The position numbers and the translations under genes are program-made. This document shows, one piece after another, positions 16,816 to 25,566 of a DNA stretch of 64,000 nt. The notes beneath the pieces were generated by a model. It worked only from the letters and a program-made list of their open reading frames with translations. It was not told where the DNA came from and ran no database searches. The number at the start of each line of letters is the position of its first letter. Position 1 is the stretch's first letter. Origin of the DNA: Biformimicrobium ophioploci (GTDB lineage: Bacteria; Pseudomonadota; Gammaproteobacteria; Pseudomonadales; Cellvibrionaceae); the NCBI RefSeq assembly GCF_030270605.1, contig NZ_BSYJ01000001.1, positions 682,001-746,000 of the forward strand, given 5' to 3'.

Positions 16816-17712
16816 TCAAGAAATGTTGTCGCGTTGCACCAGTTCGATACGCTCGCCATCGGGCCCCGAGATCATACAGCTGGGGCGGCCGTGATAGGGC
16901 GCGCAGTCGTGCCGGTAATGGTCAGCGCCTTCCGGCAGCTGATCCACCTCGAATGTGATCATGGCGATACCGCCGCCGAGGCTGTCGGGCGTGCTGCCAT
17001 ATTCGCTGGCGGCGGCGTCCAGGTCACTGAGCTGGTCTATCTCGATCAGCGTATTTTGTGCGAGTTGCAGCGTAGCCAGTGGATGACGTTGCTGCAGGTC
17101 GTAGCCGCGCAGCTGGTTAATGACCGTAACCCGGGTTTCAAAACTGATGCCCTGATGGTTGGCCAGTTTTTCATAGTAGCGCAGCGCACTATCCCGATTG
17201 CTGCTGGCCAGTACGGGAATAAACAGGTGGTCCACGGCGCACTGTGCGCGGGGCAGCTCGAACGGCGGCACTGCAGTGGCGATACTGGTGAGATAGAGCA
17301 GTTCCCCACCCGGCCCCTGCACCTGCGTCGCGCGTATATGCTCACTCAATTCCAGGTTGGCGGGCGCGCGCAGGATTTCGAACGGTGAACGCGCGAGGCT
17401 CGCCGCCAGCCCGTCCACTTCCTCGACCAGAATTTCCATTGCCATCCAGCCGGTGCGGGAACAGGGGCTCTCTGCCTGTGCTGCGCCGTCCTCGATCACA
17501 CGCAGCCATGCCCGGCCGAGGGTATTGCCAAGCACCCAGTAACGCGTGCCCGCCAGTGCCTCGCATTGCCACTGTGCGGCAAGTGCCGCGCTGACATCCC
17601 CGCACTCCAGTACCTGGCATTGCAGGTGGCTGCAGTAATCGTCCACCAGCTGTGCTGCCTGTGCGCTCGCCAGGGTAGCGATGGTGCAGGGTCCCAGAGT
17701 GGGTGAAGTCAT
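16816..17712 (-). CDS. VOC (glyoxalase/bleomycin resistance) superfamily protein
   Basis: 298 residues, with two vicinal-oxygen-chelate-like halves. The N-terminal half has QAAQLVDDYCSHLQCQV and WMAMEILVEEVDGLAASLARSPFEIL. The C-terminal half has AVDHLFIPVLASSNRDSALRYYEKL and GGGIAMITFEVDQLPEGADHY, closing with MISGPDGERIELVQ. The H of AVDHLFIPV and the E of GERIELV are candidate metal ligands. VOC enzymes include dioxygenases, isomerases and lyases acting on ring or dicarbonyl compounds. It is transcribed divergently from the LeuC-like operon across a perfect GntR-type operator, so it belongs to that regulon. Confidence 0.75.
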   Translation of the reverse strand: MTSPTLGPCTIATLASAQAAQLVDDYCSHLQCQVLECGDVSAALAAQWQCEALAGTRYWVLGNTLGRAWLRVIEDGAAQAESPCSRTGWMAMEILVEEVDGLAASLARSPFEILRAPANLELSEHIRATQVQGPGGELLYLTSIATAVPPFELPRAQCAVDHLFIPVLASSNRDSALRYYEKLANHQGISFETRVTVINQLRGYDLQQRHPLATLQLAQNTLIEIDQLSDLDAAASEYGSTPDSLGGGIAMITFEVDQLPEGADHYRHDCAPYHGRPSCMISGPDGERIELVQRDNIS

Positions 17713-17756
17713 AGGCGGGGCCTAGTGTAATGATGCACTGTTTTCAAAGTCATAAT

Positions 17757-17772
17757 GTTATAATAATATAAC
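17757..17772. promoter_or_regulatory. GntR-type operator GTTATA-ATAA-TATAAC (perfect)
   Basis: A perfect 6-base inverted repeat with 4-base spacer in the AT-rich divergent promoter between the VOC gene and the LeuC-like operon. The GT...AC ends are typical of GntR-family operators. It is the best copy of a motif repeated through the window. Confidence 0.75.
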
Positions 17773-17834
17773 AAATGTTCAGGTCAAAGGTTATATGGGT
17801 CATTCCGGCGGCGCACTGCAAGGGGGCAGTATAT

Positions 17835-19271
17835 ATGGCAACGACTGGCGCCAGCACGCTGTTCGACAAGCTCTGGCGAGATCATGCGGTGTGCGAGTTA
17901 GACAGTGGCGAAACCCTGGTATACCTGGATCGCATCTTCCTGCATGAGCGCACCGGCGCGATTGCCCTGCAGGGATTGCGCGCAGCCGCGCGTCCGGTGC
18001 GGACACCACAGCAGGTGTTCTGCACCATGGACCATATTGTGGATACCTTTCCCGGTCGCGGTGATGAGACCCTGATGCCTTCGGGCAAGGATTTCATTGT
18101 GGCCACGCGTGAGGAAACCGCAGCTGTCGGGGTGCGCCTGTTTGACGTGGACGATCCGGATCAGGGTATTGCCCATGTTATTTCACCTGAGCTTGGGCTG
18201 GCACTGCCGGGCCTGAGCCTGGTCTGCCCGGACAGCCATACCTGCACCCTCGGTGGCATTGGCGCACTGGCCTGGGGAATTGGCTCCAGTGAGGCTGAGC
18301 ATGCGATGGCGACCAGTACCCTGCGCGTAAAAAAACCGAAGAACCTGCGTGTCTGTTTTGAAGGGGCCCTGTCTCCCGGCGTCACCGCCAAGGACATGGT
18401 CCTGCACCTGATTGCCACTATCGGCGCCAACGGCGCAGCCGGTTACGCGGTGGAATTTGCGGGCTCCGCGGTACGCGCGTTGCCGGTCGAGGCGCGCCTC
18501 ACCATGTGCAACATGGCAGTGGAATTCTCGGCAATCAGCGCCGTGATCGCCCCGGATGAGAAGGTCGAGGCCTATTTCCATGGTCGTCCCCATGCGCCGC
18601 AAGGCGAAGACTGGCAGGCAGCGGTTGAATACTGGCGCACGCTACGCAGCGATGCGGCGGCACAGTTCGACCGCGAATACCGGATTGATGCCAGTACCAT
18701 AACCCCGTCAGTCACCTGGGGTACAAGCCCCGAGCAGGCTGTCGCGACCGCCGGGCAGGTGCCAGACCCTGACTGCATCGCCGACCCGGGCAGGCGCGCA
18801 GCCGCTCAGCGCGCGCTGGATTACCAGGGCCTGCGGCCGGGCCAGCCAATCGATTCCATCGCCATTGATGCCGCATTTATCGGCTCCTGTACCAATAGCC
18901 GTATCAGTGACCTGCGCGCGGCGGCCGCCGTGTTGCGCGGGCGCAGGCTGGCCGCCGGCGTGCGCGGTGTGGTGGTGCCAGGTTCGCGCGGGGTCAAGCG
19001 CGCGGCAGAACGGGAAGGGCTGCACGAACTATTCACCGCAGCAGGATTCGAGTGGCGCGATGCGGGTTGTTCCATGTGCTTTTATGCCGGGGGTGAAACC
19101 TTTGGTTCCAACCAGCGCGTGATCTCAAGCACCAATCGAAATTTTGAAGGGCGCCAGGGGCCCAATACGCGTACCCATCTGGCGAGCCCCGAAACCGTTG
19201 CCGCGTCGGCGGTGGCCGGGTTTATCACCAGCGCCGCGGCGCTGGCAGATATGGGGGAGCCGGTTCAGTGA
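17835..19271 (+). CDS. Aconitase-superfamily hydro-lyase large subunit (LeuC/DmdA-like)
   Basis: 478 residues from ATG 17835 (AAGGGGGC SD); the open frame upstream is not needed. The [4Fe-4S] cluster cysteines are visible in IGSCTNSR and in AGCSMCF. VCPDSHTCTLGGIGALAWGIGSSEAEHAMAT is the family substrate/cluster region. The family contains isopropylmalate isomerase, homoaconitase and dimethylmaleate hydratase (DmdA). No leuA/leuB are adjacent; instead PrpD-like, ligase and amidase genes follow, so leucine biosynthesis is unlikely. Hydration of an alkylated maleate/fumarate-type acid is my favoured role. It is coupled by a 4-base overlap to the small subunit gene. Confidence 0.85.
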   Translation: MATTGASTLFDKLWRDHAVCELDSGETLVYLDRIFLHERTGAIALQGLRAAARPVRTPQQVFCTMDHIVDTFPGRGDETLMPSGKDFIVATREETAAVGVRLFDVDDPDQGIAHVISPELGLALPGLSLVCPDSHTCTLGGIGALAWGIGSSEAEHAMATSTLRVKKPKNLRVCFEGALSPGVTAKDMVLHLIATIGANGAAGYAVEFAGSAVRALPVEARLTMCNMAVEFSAISAVIAPDEKVEAYFHGRPHAPQGEDWQAAVEYWRTLRSDAAAQFDREYRIDASTITPSVTWGTSPEQAVATAGQVPDPDCIADPGRRAAAQRALDYQGLRPGQPIDSIAIDAAFIGSCTNSRISDLRAAAAVLRGRRLAAGVRGVVVPGSRGVKRAAEREGLHELFTAAGFEWRDAGCSMCFYAGGETFGSNQRVISSTNRNFEGRQGPNTRTHLASPETVAASAVAGFITSAAALADMGEPVQ

Positions 19272-19948
19272 AAGCGTTTACCCGGCACTCGGGCGTGGCT
19301 GCACCGCTGCGGCGGCGCAATATCGATACGGATGCAATCATTCCGTCACGGGAAATGAAGCGCGTGTCGAGGCATGGCCTGGGCGAAGGACTGTTTGCCG
19401 GCTGGCGCTATACCCTCCCCGGGGGGCGCGAACCGAACCCGGAATTCGTATTGAACCGGCCTGAGTATTCGGCAGCCAGCATTCTCCTGGGAGGCGATAA
19501 TTTTGGCTGCGGTTCCTCGCGTGAGCACGCTGTCTGGGCGCTGGCTGAATTTGGCATTCGCGCAATTATTGCCAGCGGCTACGGCGCAATTTTCTATACC
19601 AATTGTGTTCGCAATGGCGTGTTACCGGTATGCCTGCCGGACGCGGATGTGGAAGCGCTGGCACAGCTGGTGGAAAGTGATCCTCAGGCCAACCCGGTTG
19701 CCATTGACCTGGAGCGCGGCGAAGTACGCTGCGGTACTTTTTGCAAACCGTTTGAGATGGATTCCGCCTCGCGCCACATGCTGTTGCATGGCCTGGACCC
19801 GATATCCCTGACCCTGCAAAGCGATGCTGAAATCGTCCGTTTTGAGGGCGCGCGGCGCGCCCGGTTTGGCTGGGCGTTCTCTCCATTGAAAAGTAATGCG
19901 AGTGAAGGTTCTCAAGACGTGGAAAAAATGAAAAGTACGGAATCATGA
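19268..19948 (+). CDS. Aconitase-superfamily hydro-lyase small subunit (LeuD/DmdB-like)
   Basis: 226 residues, GTG start in a GTGA overlap with the stop of the large-subunit gene. The swivel-domain motifs NIDTDAIIPSREMK and GGDNFGCGSSREHAVWAL are present. The next segment AIIASGYGAIFYTNCVRNGVLPV is also family-typical. It partners the upstream large subunit to form a heteromeric Fe-S hydro-lyase. The last ~25 residues (LKSNASEGSQDVEKMKSTES) look like a non-conserved tail. Specificity is not readable from sequence; context argues for a substituted maleate or malate. Confidence 0.87.
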   Translation: MKAFTRHSGVAAPLRRRNIDTDAIIPSREMKRVSRHGLGEGLFAGWRYTLPGGREPNPEFVLNRPEYSAASILLGGDNFGCGSSREHAVWALAEFGIRAIIASGYGAIFYTNCVRNGVLPVCLPDADVEALAQLVESDPQANPVAIDLERGEVRCGTFCKPFEMDSASRHMLLHGLDPISLTLQSDAEIVRFEGARRARFGWAFSPLKSNASEGSQDVEKMKSTES

Positions 19949-21321
19949 ATCAGCCTGCCATTCAGTTATCCCAAACATTGCTACAGCAGCTGGTCGTGCT
20001 GCTGGAGCGGGATATCGACGATGCGGCTCGCGCGCGTGCGCGCCTGCACCTGCTGGACTGGCTTGGTTGCGTGGCGTACGGCAGTCGCAGCGAGGTTGCG
20101 GATAAATTACGCCAATACCTGAGTATCTGGGGCAGCAGTGGCAGCAGCTGGAGCATGGGTGAACCGGATCGCAGTTGGCAGGATGCGCTGCTCCTCAATG
20201 CTGCGCTCGGCAATGTCGCGGAGATGGATGACCTGCACCGCACTTCTATCCTGCATCCCGGCCCGGTGGTGGTGCCCGCTGCGGTAACGGTAGCAGAGCT
20301 GGTGGGTGCGACGCCCGTTGCGCTGCTCGACGCGATCGTAATCGGCTATGAAGCCATGATCCGTATTGGTCGCGCACTGGGCCCGGATCACTACGCGCTC
20401 TATCACAACACCTCCACCTGTGGCGGCTTCGGTGCCGCAGCAGCGACTGCGCACCTGCTCGGTCTGGACCGCAATGCATTCGTATCCGCACTGGCCAACG
20501 CCGGCAGTCGCACTGGCGGTTTGTGGCAATTGCGGCACGAGGCGGTGGACACGAAGCAACTGCACAACGCCGGCGCGGCACACAGCGGTGTACTGGCAGC
20601 GTTGCTGGCACAGGCCGACGTGCGTGGTCCGGCCAGCCTGCTCGAAGGCAGTCAGGGTTTCTTTGCGGCGACCTCGCCGATGGCGCAACCACTGGCTGTG
20701 GTCGATAACGCCGGCGATAGTTGGCAGATATTCCAGTGCAGTTTCAAGCCCTGGCCAGCCTGCCGCCACGCGCATGCCGCCATTGATGCCGTGCGTGCGC
20801 TGGGTGACCTGGACCCGAGCGCTGTCGAGTCGGTACGCATTCGCACTTACCGCGATGCGCTACTGTTCTGCGACAAGCCTGAGCCGCGGAATGCGGCAGA
20901 GGCGCGCTTCAGCCTACAACACTGTGCCGCCGTCAGTCTGTTGTTTGGTCGCCCGGAAATCCGGCATTTCGAGGGTGAGTACCTGCACCGCACCGATGTG
21001 GTTGCGATGCGTGGAAAAATTTTCGTGGCAATCGATGAGCAGATGGATCGCGCCTACCCTTCACACTTCGGTGCCTTTGCCGCAGTGCTGGACAAAGCCG
21101 GTCACGAGCGCGAAATCCGCGTGCGCGATGCCTGGGGGGATCCGGAGCAACCCATGAGTGAAACAGACATCAATGCCAAGGCGCGCGCGCTGATGTGTGT
21201 TGCAGATCTGCACGAGCGCGACATCGATGCGGTTATGGATTTCACTACCGGCCTGACACAGGCCGGTGCGCAACTGGCGCCCTGGCTGCGGAGCCTGCGT
21301 GCACTGGGAGCAGGTAAATGA
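19945..21321 (+). CDS. MmgE/PrpD family protein (first copy)
   Basis: 458 residues, ATG in an ATGA overlap with the small-subunit gene. The MmgE/PrpD fold is indicated by RARLHLLDWLGCVAYGSRSEVAD and by LLLNAALGNVAEMDDLHRTSILHPGPVVVPAAV. Also typical are AIVIGYEAMIRIGRALGPDHY...GFGAAAATAHLLGL and FKPWPACRHAHAAIDAV. Members are cofactor-free dehydratases or isomerases such as 2-methylcitrate dehydratase and immunomodulating (itaconate-forming) decarboxylase. With a second copy next door and an aconitase-type enzyme upstream, work on branched tricarboxylic or dicarboxylic acids is likely. The exact reaction is unknown. Confidence 0.87.
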   Translation: MNQPAIQLSQTLLQQLVVLLERDIDDAARARARLHLLDWLGCVAYGSRSEVADKLRQYLSIWGSSGSSWSMGEPDRSWQDALLLNAALGNVAEMDDLHRTSILHPGPVVVPAAVTVAELVGATPVALLDAIVIGYEAMIRIGRALGPDHYALYHNTSTCGGFGAAAATAHLLGLDRNAFVSALANAGSRTGGLWQLRHEAVDTKQLHNAGAAHSGVLAALLAQADVRGPASLLEGSQGFFAATSPMAQPLAVVDNAGDSWQIFQCSFKPWPACRHAHAAIDAVRALGDLDPSAVESVRIRTYRDALLFCDKPEPRNAAEARFSLQHCAAVSLLFGRPEIRHFEGEYLHRTDVVAMRGKIFVAIDEQMDRAYPSHFGAFAAVLDKAGHEREIRVRDAWGDPEQPMSETDINAKARALMCVADLHERDIDAVMDFTTGLTQAGAQLAPWLRSLRALGAGK

Positions 21322-22706
21322 GCGACTTTGAAGCACGGCTGGTAGCGCATGTTGCCGGTACCCAGTTTGAAGACCTGGACACGGCGGCGGTGGAGGCATG
21401 CAAGAATTTTGTGCTGGATTCTTTCGGGGTCGGCCTCAGCGGATCCCGCATGGGGATGGCACCGCGCCTGCTGCGCCGTATGCGGGATTGGGGTGCAGCA
21501 CCTCAAAACGCTGGCGCCACGGCCTGGGGGCATGGCACAAGGCTGCCGGTGCCTGCGGCAGCCATGTTAAACGCCTTCCAGATCCACAACCAGGAATTTG
21601 ATTGTGTACACGAGCCGGCGGTGGTGCACCCGATGGCGGTCATCCTGTCTGCATTATTCGCCGACGCTGAGGCGCGCAGGGCCAGCGGCCGCGACCTGTT
21701 GTTGAGTGTGGTACTGGCCGTAGATGTTGCCACGGTGCTGGGTATGAGTGCCAGCACCCCCATGCGTTTCTTCCGCCCGGGAACCGCGGGCTGCATTGGC
21801 GCGGCGGCCGGGCTTGCCCGTCTGCGCGGTTACGACGAAGACGGCATTCGCGAAGCCATGTCGATTGCTTACAGCCAGACCGGCGGCACCATGCAGGCAC
21901 ATACGGAGGGTGCGGCTGTGTTGCCGATGCAGGTGGCCTTCAATGCGCGCAACGCCATTACTGCGGTGGATATGGTTGCGGACGGGCTGTGCGGCCCGCG
22001 CGATTTCCTGTCCGGGCAATTTGGTTATTTTTCCATTATGGAATCCGCCGGCAATGCACCCGACGCATTTGCCCTGCTTGGCCGTGAATGGCAGATCAGC
22101 AGGGTGAGCCACAAACCGTTTCCCACCGGCCGCGCGGCACACGGCACCCTGGATGGGTTATTGCAGCTGCGCAGTGTGCACGGCTTTGCGCCGGAGGACA
22201 TTGCCCGGGTTGAGGTGCAGGCGCCGCCCCTGGTTCGGCGCCTCGTGGGTCGCCCGCCAAAGGCACAGATGACGCCGGGATACGCCAAGCTCTGCATCGG
22301 TTATGTCGCCGCCACCCTGTTACAGCGCGGCGATGTACGTGTAGAGGATTTCGACCCGGCTGCACTGCAGGACCCGGCGCGTTTGCAGCTCGCGCAGCGC
22401 ATAACCATGGTTGCTGGCAGTGTGGATGACCCCAATGCTTTGGCGCCACAACAGGTCAGTGTATTCCTGCAGGATGGCAGGGAGCACTCCCTGGAGCTGC
22501 CGGAAATTCTCGGCAGTCCGGAGCGACCGCTTACCCGCGAGCAACAGTTACGGAAATTCCATCGCTGTGTCGCGTCCGCGCGTCACCCGCTTCCGGCCAC
22601 TGCAGCCGATGCCATAGTCCGGCAGGTGGAAAGCCTTGAGTCGCTGGATAATGTTGCCTATCTCTCCAGCCTGCTCTGTAGCGGAGCAGCCCATGAGCTG
22701 GCTTGA
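21318..22706 (+). CDS. MmgE/PrpD family protein (second copy)
   Basis: 462 residues, ATGA overlap with the first copy. Typical segments are ACKNFVLDSFGVGLSGSRMG, AAMLNAFQIHNQEFDCVHEPAVVHPMAVILSALFA and RFFRPGTAGCIGAAAGLARLRG. SHKPFPTGRAAHGTLDGLLQL is also present. It is clearly diverged from its neighbour, so the pair is an old duplication and the two probably have different substrates or form a heteromer. It ends 23 bases before the ligase gene start, in the same operon. Confidence 0.87.
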   Translation: MSDFEARLVAHVAGTQFEDLDTAAVEACKNFVLDSFGVGLSGSRMGMAPRLLRRMRDWGAAPQNAGATAWGHGTRLPVPAAAMLNAFQIHNQEFDCVHEPAVVHPMAVILSALFADAEARRASGRDLLLSVVLAVDVATVLGMSASTPMRFFRPGTAGCIGAAAGLARLRGYDEDGIREAMSIAYSQTGGTMQAHTEGAAVLPMQVAFNARNAITAVDMVADGLCGPRDFLSGQFGYFSIMESAGNAPDAFALLGREWQISRVSHKPFPTGRAAHGTLDGLLQLRSVHGFAPEDIARVEVQAPPLVRRLVGRPPKAQMTPGYAKLCIGYVAATLLQRGDVRVEDFDPAALQDPARLQLAQRITMVAGSVDDPNALAPQQVSVFLQDGREHSLELPEILGSPERPLTREQQLRKFHRCVASARHPLPATAADAIVRQVESLESLDNVAYLSSLLCSGAAHELA

Positions 22707-22729
22707 ACCTGACAGGAGCCATTGAGTCG

Positions 22730-24130
22730 ATGAGCTACCCCACCTATTTTGAATGCTTTGACGCACAGCAGGCACTGCGGGAATACCCGATCGGCGACGC
22801 GTTTCTGCAAACCTATGCCGGCATGTCCCGGGAAGCACTGCGGGCATTGCAGCAAGAGCGTTTCCTGAAACTGGTGGCGCGCGCGTGGCAGATCCCGTTT
22901 TACCAGCGCCTGTGGGGTGCGGCGGGCATCGAGCCGGGTGACATCCGCAGCCTCGACGACATTGAAAAACTGCCGGTGTTTTCCAAGTCCGACATCATGC
23001 AGAGCGTGGAGCAATACCCGCCGATCGGGGATTTCAGTGGTCTGGACATTCCGCCTCCTGAGCAGCGACCGCCGGTGGTGCTGCACACCACCAGTGGCAC
23101 CACCGGGCGCCCCCAGCCAATTCTGTTCGGACCGCGCGGGCGCGAAATTCAGGCGATGCTGGTAGCGCGCGCCTATCGCTTTATGGGGCTAAAACCGGGC
23201 GCTACAGTACAGTCCACCTATGGCCACGGCATGATCAATGGCGGCCACTATATCCGTGAGGCCGTGACCCGCTACACCAATGCCATGTTTCTTTCCGCCG
23301 GCACAGGGCTGGAAACTCGTTCTGCGCAGCAGGTGCAGCTGATGCGGGACTTCGGGGTGAACGTGCTGGTGGGTTTCGCAGACTACATCAAGAAACTGGC
23401 CGCGGTAGCGGAGGAATGCGGGCTGGTCCCGGGTGAGGATATCCGCATCGATATGATCATCGGTCACCTGGGCCAGGAAACCCGGGCGGCGCTGCGCGAT
23501 GCCTGGGGTGGGGCAGAACTGTATGACTGGTACGGGGTGGCGGATACCGGCTGTATTGCGGCCGAGGGTCCGGATCAGGATGGCCTCTATGTGTGGGAAG
23601 ATGCGCACTACCTTGAGCTGCTCGATGTGGAACAAGGCAAGCCAGTGATGGCGGGCGAGAATGGCAACATGGTGGTCACCTGTCTGTACAAGGACGACCT
23701 GTACCCGGTGATCCGCTTCAATACCTGCGATATCACCGCCGAGGTACCCGGGGAGAACCCGTTCCGGTTGCCGTTCCGGCGTATTCGCGGCTTTCTGGGC
23801 CGCTCCGATAACATGGTCAAATTGCGCGGTATCAACATATATCCGCACAGTATTGGCGGCCTGCTGGCATCGTTCGATGCCTTTACAGGTGAGTACATCT
23901 GCATTGCCGAGCGCGACGATACGGGGCGCGATACGCTTACGGTGCTGGTGGAGATGCACGGTGCGGTGGCTGCCTGTGTGGAAATGGCGGAAGCCTGTCG
24001 TGGCGTGCTGAAGCAGAAACTGGGTATCGATGTGGGCGTGGAACCTGTTGCGCCGGGTGAAACGGCAGCGCTGACGGAAATCGACAAGCGCCAGAAACCC
24101 CTGCGCCTGATTGACCGACGCGCGCTGTGA
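22730..24130 (+). CDS. Phenylacetate-CoA ligase (PaaK)-like adenylate-forming enzyme
   Basis: 466 residues from ATG 22730 (CAGGAG upstream). The AMP-binding P-loop is VVLHTTSGTTGRPQPILFG. The PaaK-type fold is supported by IDMIIGHLGQETRAALRDAWGGAELYDWYGVADTGCIAAEGPDQDGLYVWEDAHYLELLD and by FLGRSDNMVKLRGINIYPHSI, where the last part is the hinge and C-terminal domain. PaaK relatives activate aryl or short organic acids with CoA. Operon context suggests that a carboxylic acid from the same pathway is activated. The amidase gene overlaps its stop codon. Confidence 0.87.
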   Translation: MSYPTYFECFDAQQALREYPIGDAFLQTYAGMSREALRALQQERFLKLVARAWQIPFYQRLWGAAGIEPGDIRSLDDIEKLPVFSKSDIMQSVEQYPPIGDFSGLDIPPPEQRPPVVLHTTSGTTGRPQPILFGPRGREIQAMLVARAYRFMGLKPGATVQSTYGHGMINGGHYIREAVTRYTNAMFLSAGTGLETRSAQQVQLMRDFGVNVLVGFADYIKKLAAVAEECGLVPGEDIRIDMIIGHLGQETRAALRDAWGGAELYDWYGVADTGCIAAEGPDQDGLYVWEDAHYLELLDVEQGKPVMAGENGNMVVTCLYKDDLYPVIRFNTCDITAEVPGENPFRLPFRRIRGFLGRSDNMVKLRGINIYPHSIGGLLASFDAFTGEYICIAERDDTGRDTLTVLVEMHGAVAACVEMAEACRGVLKQKLGIDVGVEPVAPGETAALTEIDKRQKPLRLIDRRAL

Positions 24131-25566
24131 ACAGGCCCGGGATCACGTCAATGCCGTTTACGGGACAAGAAATGGAAGCAGATTCGAAATCCAGCCGGGA
24201 TGTGCAATCACTGTTGCTGGCCGATGCCACCACGTTGGCAGGCATGTTGGCACGCGAAGAAATTTCCAGTGTCGAACTGACCACCGTTTGCCTGCAAGCC
24301 ATTGAGCACAGGAATCCGCAGCTCAACTGTTACCTGCATATCGATGCGGGTGGTGCGATCGCCGCGGCACAGGCATCGGACGCGCGCCGCGCGGCAGGCG
24401 TACCCTTGTCAATTTTTGATGGCCTGACCTTCGCGGTGAAAGACAATATCGACGTCGCCGGCATGCCCACCAGCAACGGTCTCGGTTACGGTGCGCATGC
24501 GCCCCGGGCCGACAGGGATGCCGCAGTTGTTGCGGAACTCCGCGCGGCCGGCATGATTCCACTGGGCAAGCTGAATATGCACGAGATTGCCCTGGGCGCG
24601 ACCAATGATAATTACCACTGGGGCCGCTGCGAGAACCCGCTGCGCGAGGGCTATACGCCGGGTGGTTCCAGCGGTGGCTCAGGTGCAGCAGTGGCAGCGG
24701 GCTTGTGCGCCCTGGCGCTGGGCACGGATACCATGGGGTCTGTGCGTATACCCGCGAGTTACTGTGGCGTTGCCGCACTCAAGCCGGGGCGAGGACAGTG
24801 GTCGCTGGATGGTGTCACCCGCCTCAGCCATGTACTGGACAGTGTCGGGCTTCTGGCCCGCAGTGGCCGCGACTTGCAGGCGCTGTGGAAGTTGCCGCCG
24901 GTATCGCACTTGCCCAGGGCTGAAGAGCAGGCGGTCCTATCACTGCAGACTATGCGGTTTGCCGCGATGACTTTGGATTCGGCATCAGACCTTGATCAGG
25001 AAATCCTGACGGCGTTTGCGCAGGCGACGAGCGCGTTGGCCGGGCAAACCGCCTCCCTGGAGGCGCGGGATTGTATCGGCATGGATTTTTCTGGTGTGCG
25101 CCGCGCCGGCCTGTTGATGTGCGAGGCGGAAGCCAACGTAACCTTTGCCGACGAACTCGCGCAGGGGCAGTTGTTCTCACTGCAGCTCCGCAAGATGTTA
25201 CGTTGGGGGGCAGAGCAGCCTGCACCCGCACTGGTCCGTGCCCAGGACACGGTCCAGGCAGCGGGTGAATGGCTGGCGCAAAAGCTCGAGGGAGTGGATT
25301 TCCTGCTAACCCCAACCACGCCACAGGCAGCGTTCCCGTTTTCTGAGCCCGCGCCGGTCAACCAGGCCAACCTCACCAGTTACGTCAATATGGCGGGGCT
25401 GGCGGCAACCAGCGTCCCGCTGGGGGTGACTGCCGATGGCTTGCCGTTCGGCTTGCAGGTGATCGCGCGTGCGGGCGACGAACAGCGGTTGCTTGCCGCC
25501 AGTGTCGCACTGGAAAATTTCTTGCGCGCAACGTCCGCGCATACGCAGGATCTGGAGAATCATTGA
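24127..25566 (+). CDS. Amidase signature family enzyme
   Basis: Up to 479 residues from a GTG in a GTGA overlap with the ligase gene; ATG 24172 is an alternative start. The Ser-cisSer-Lys triad is visible: the Lys in FAVKDNIDVAG, the cis-Ser in GGSSGGSGAAVAAG and the nucleophile Ser in GTDTMGSVRIPAS. The full family length and C-terminal GLAATSVPLGVTADGLPFGLQVIA are normal. It hydrolyses an amide in the cytoplasm; in this operon a half-amide made from a pyrrole-derived imide is a plausible substrate. The crotonase gene follows with a one-base overlap. Confidence 0.88.
   Translation: MNRPGITSMPFTGQEMEADSKSSRDVQSLLLADATTLAGMLAREEISSVELTTVCLQAIEHRNPQLNCYLHIDAGGAIAAAQASDARRAAGVPLSIFDGLTFAVKDNIDVAGMPTSNGLGYGAHAPRADRDAAVVAELRAAGMIPLGKLNMHEIALGATNDNYHWGRCENPLREGYTPGGSSGGSGAAVAAGLCALALGTDTMGSVRIPASYCGVAALKPGRGQWSLDGVTRLSHVLDSVGLLARSGRDLQALWKLPPVSHLPRAEEQAVLSLQTMRFAAMTLDSASDLDQEILTAFAQATSALAGQTASLEARDCIGMDFSGVRRAGLLMCEAEANVTFADELAQGQLFSLQLRKMLRWGAEQPAPALVRAQDTVQAAGEWLAQKLEGVDFLLTPTTPQAAFPFSEPAPVNQANLTSYVNMAGLAATSVPLGVTADGLPFGLQVIARAGDEQRLLAASVALENFLRATSAHTQDLENH

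Noticed and set aside
17835-19948. LeuCD as leucine biosynthesis genes
   Set aside because: No leuA or leuB nearby, coupling to PrpD-like, ligase and amidase genes, and control by the catabolic-type operator argue against it.
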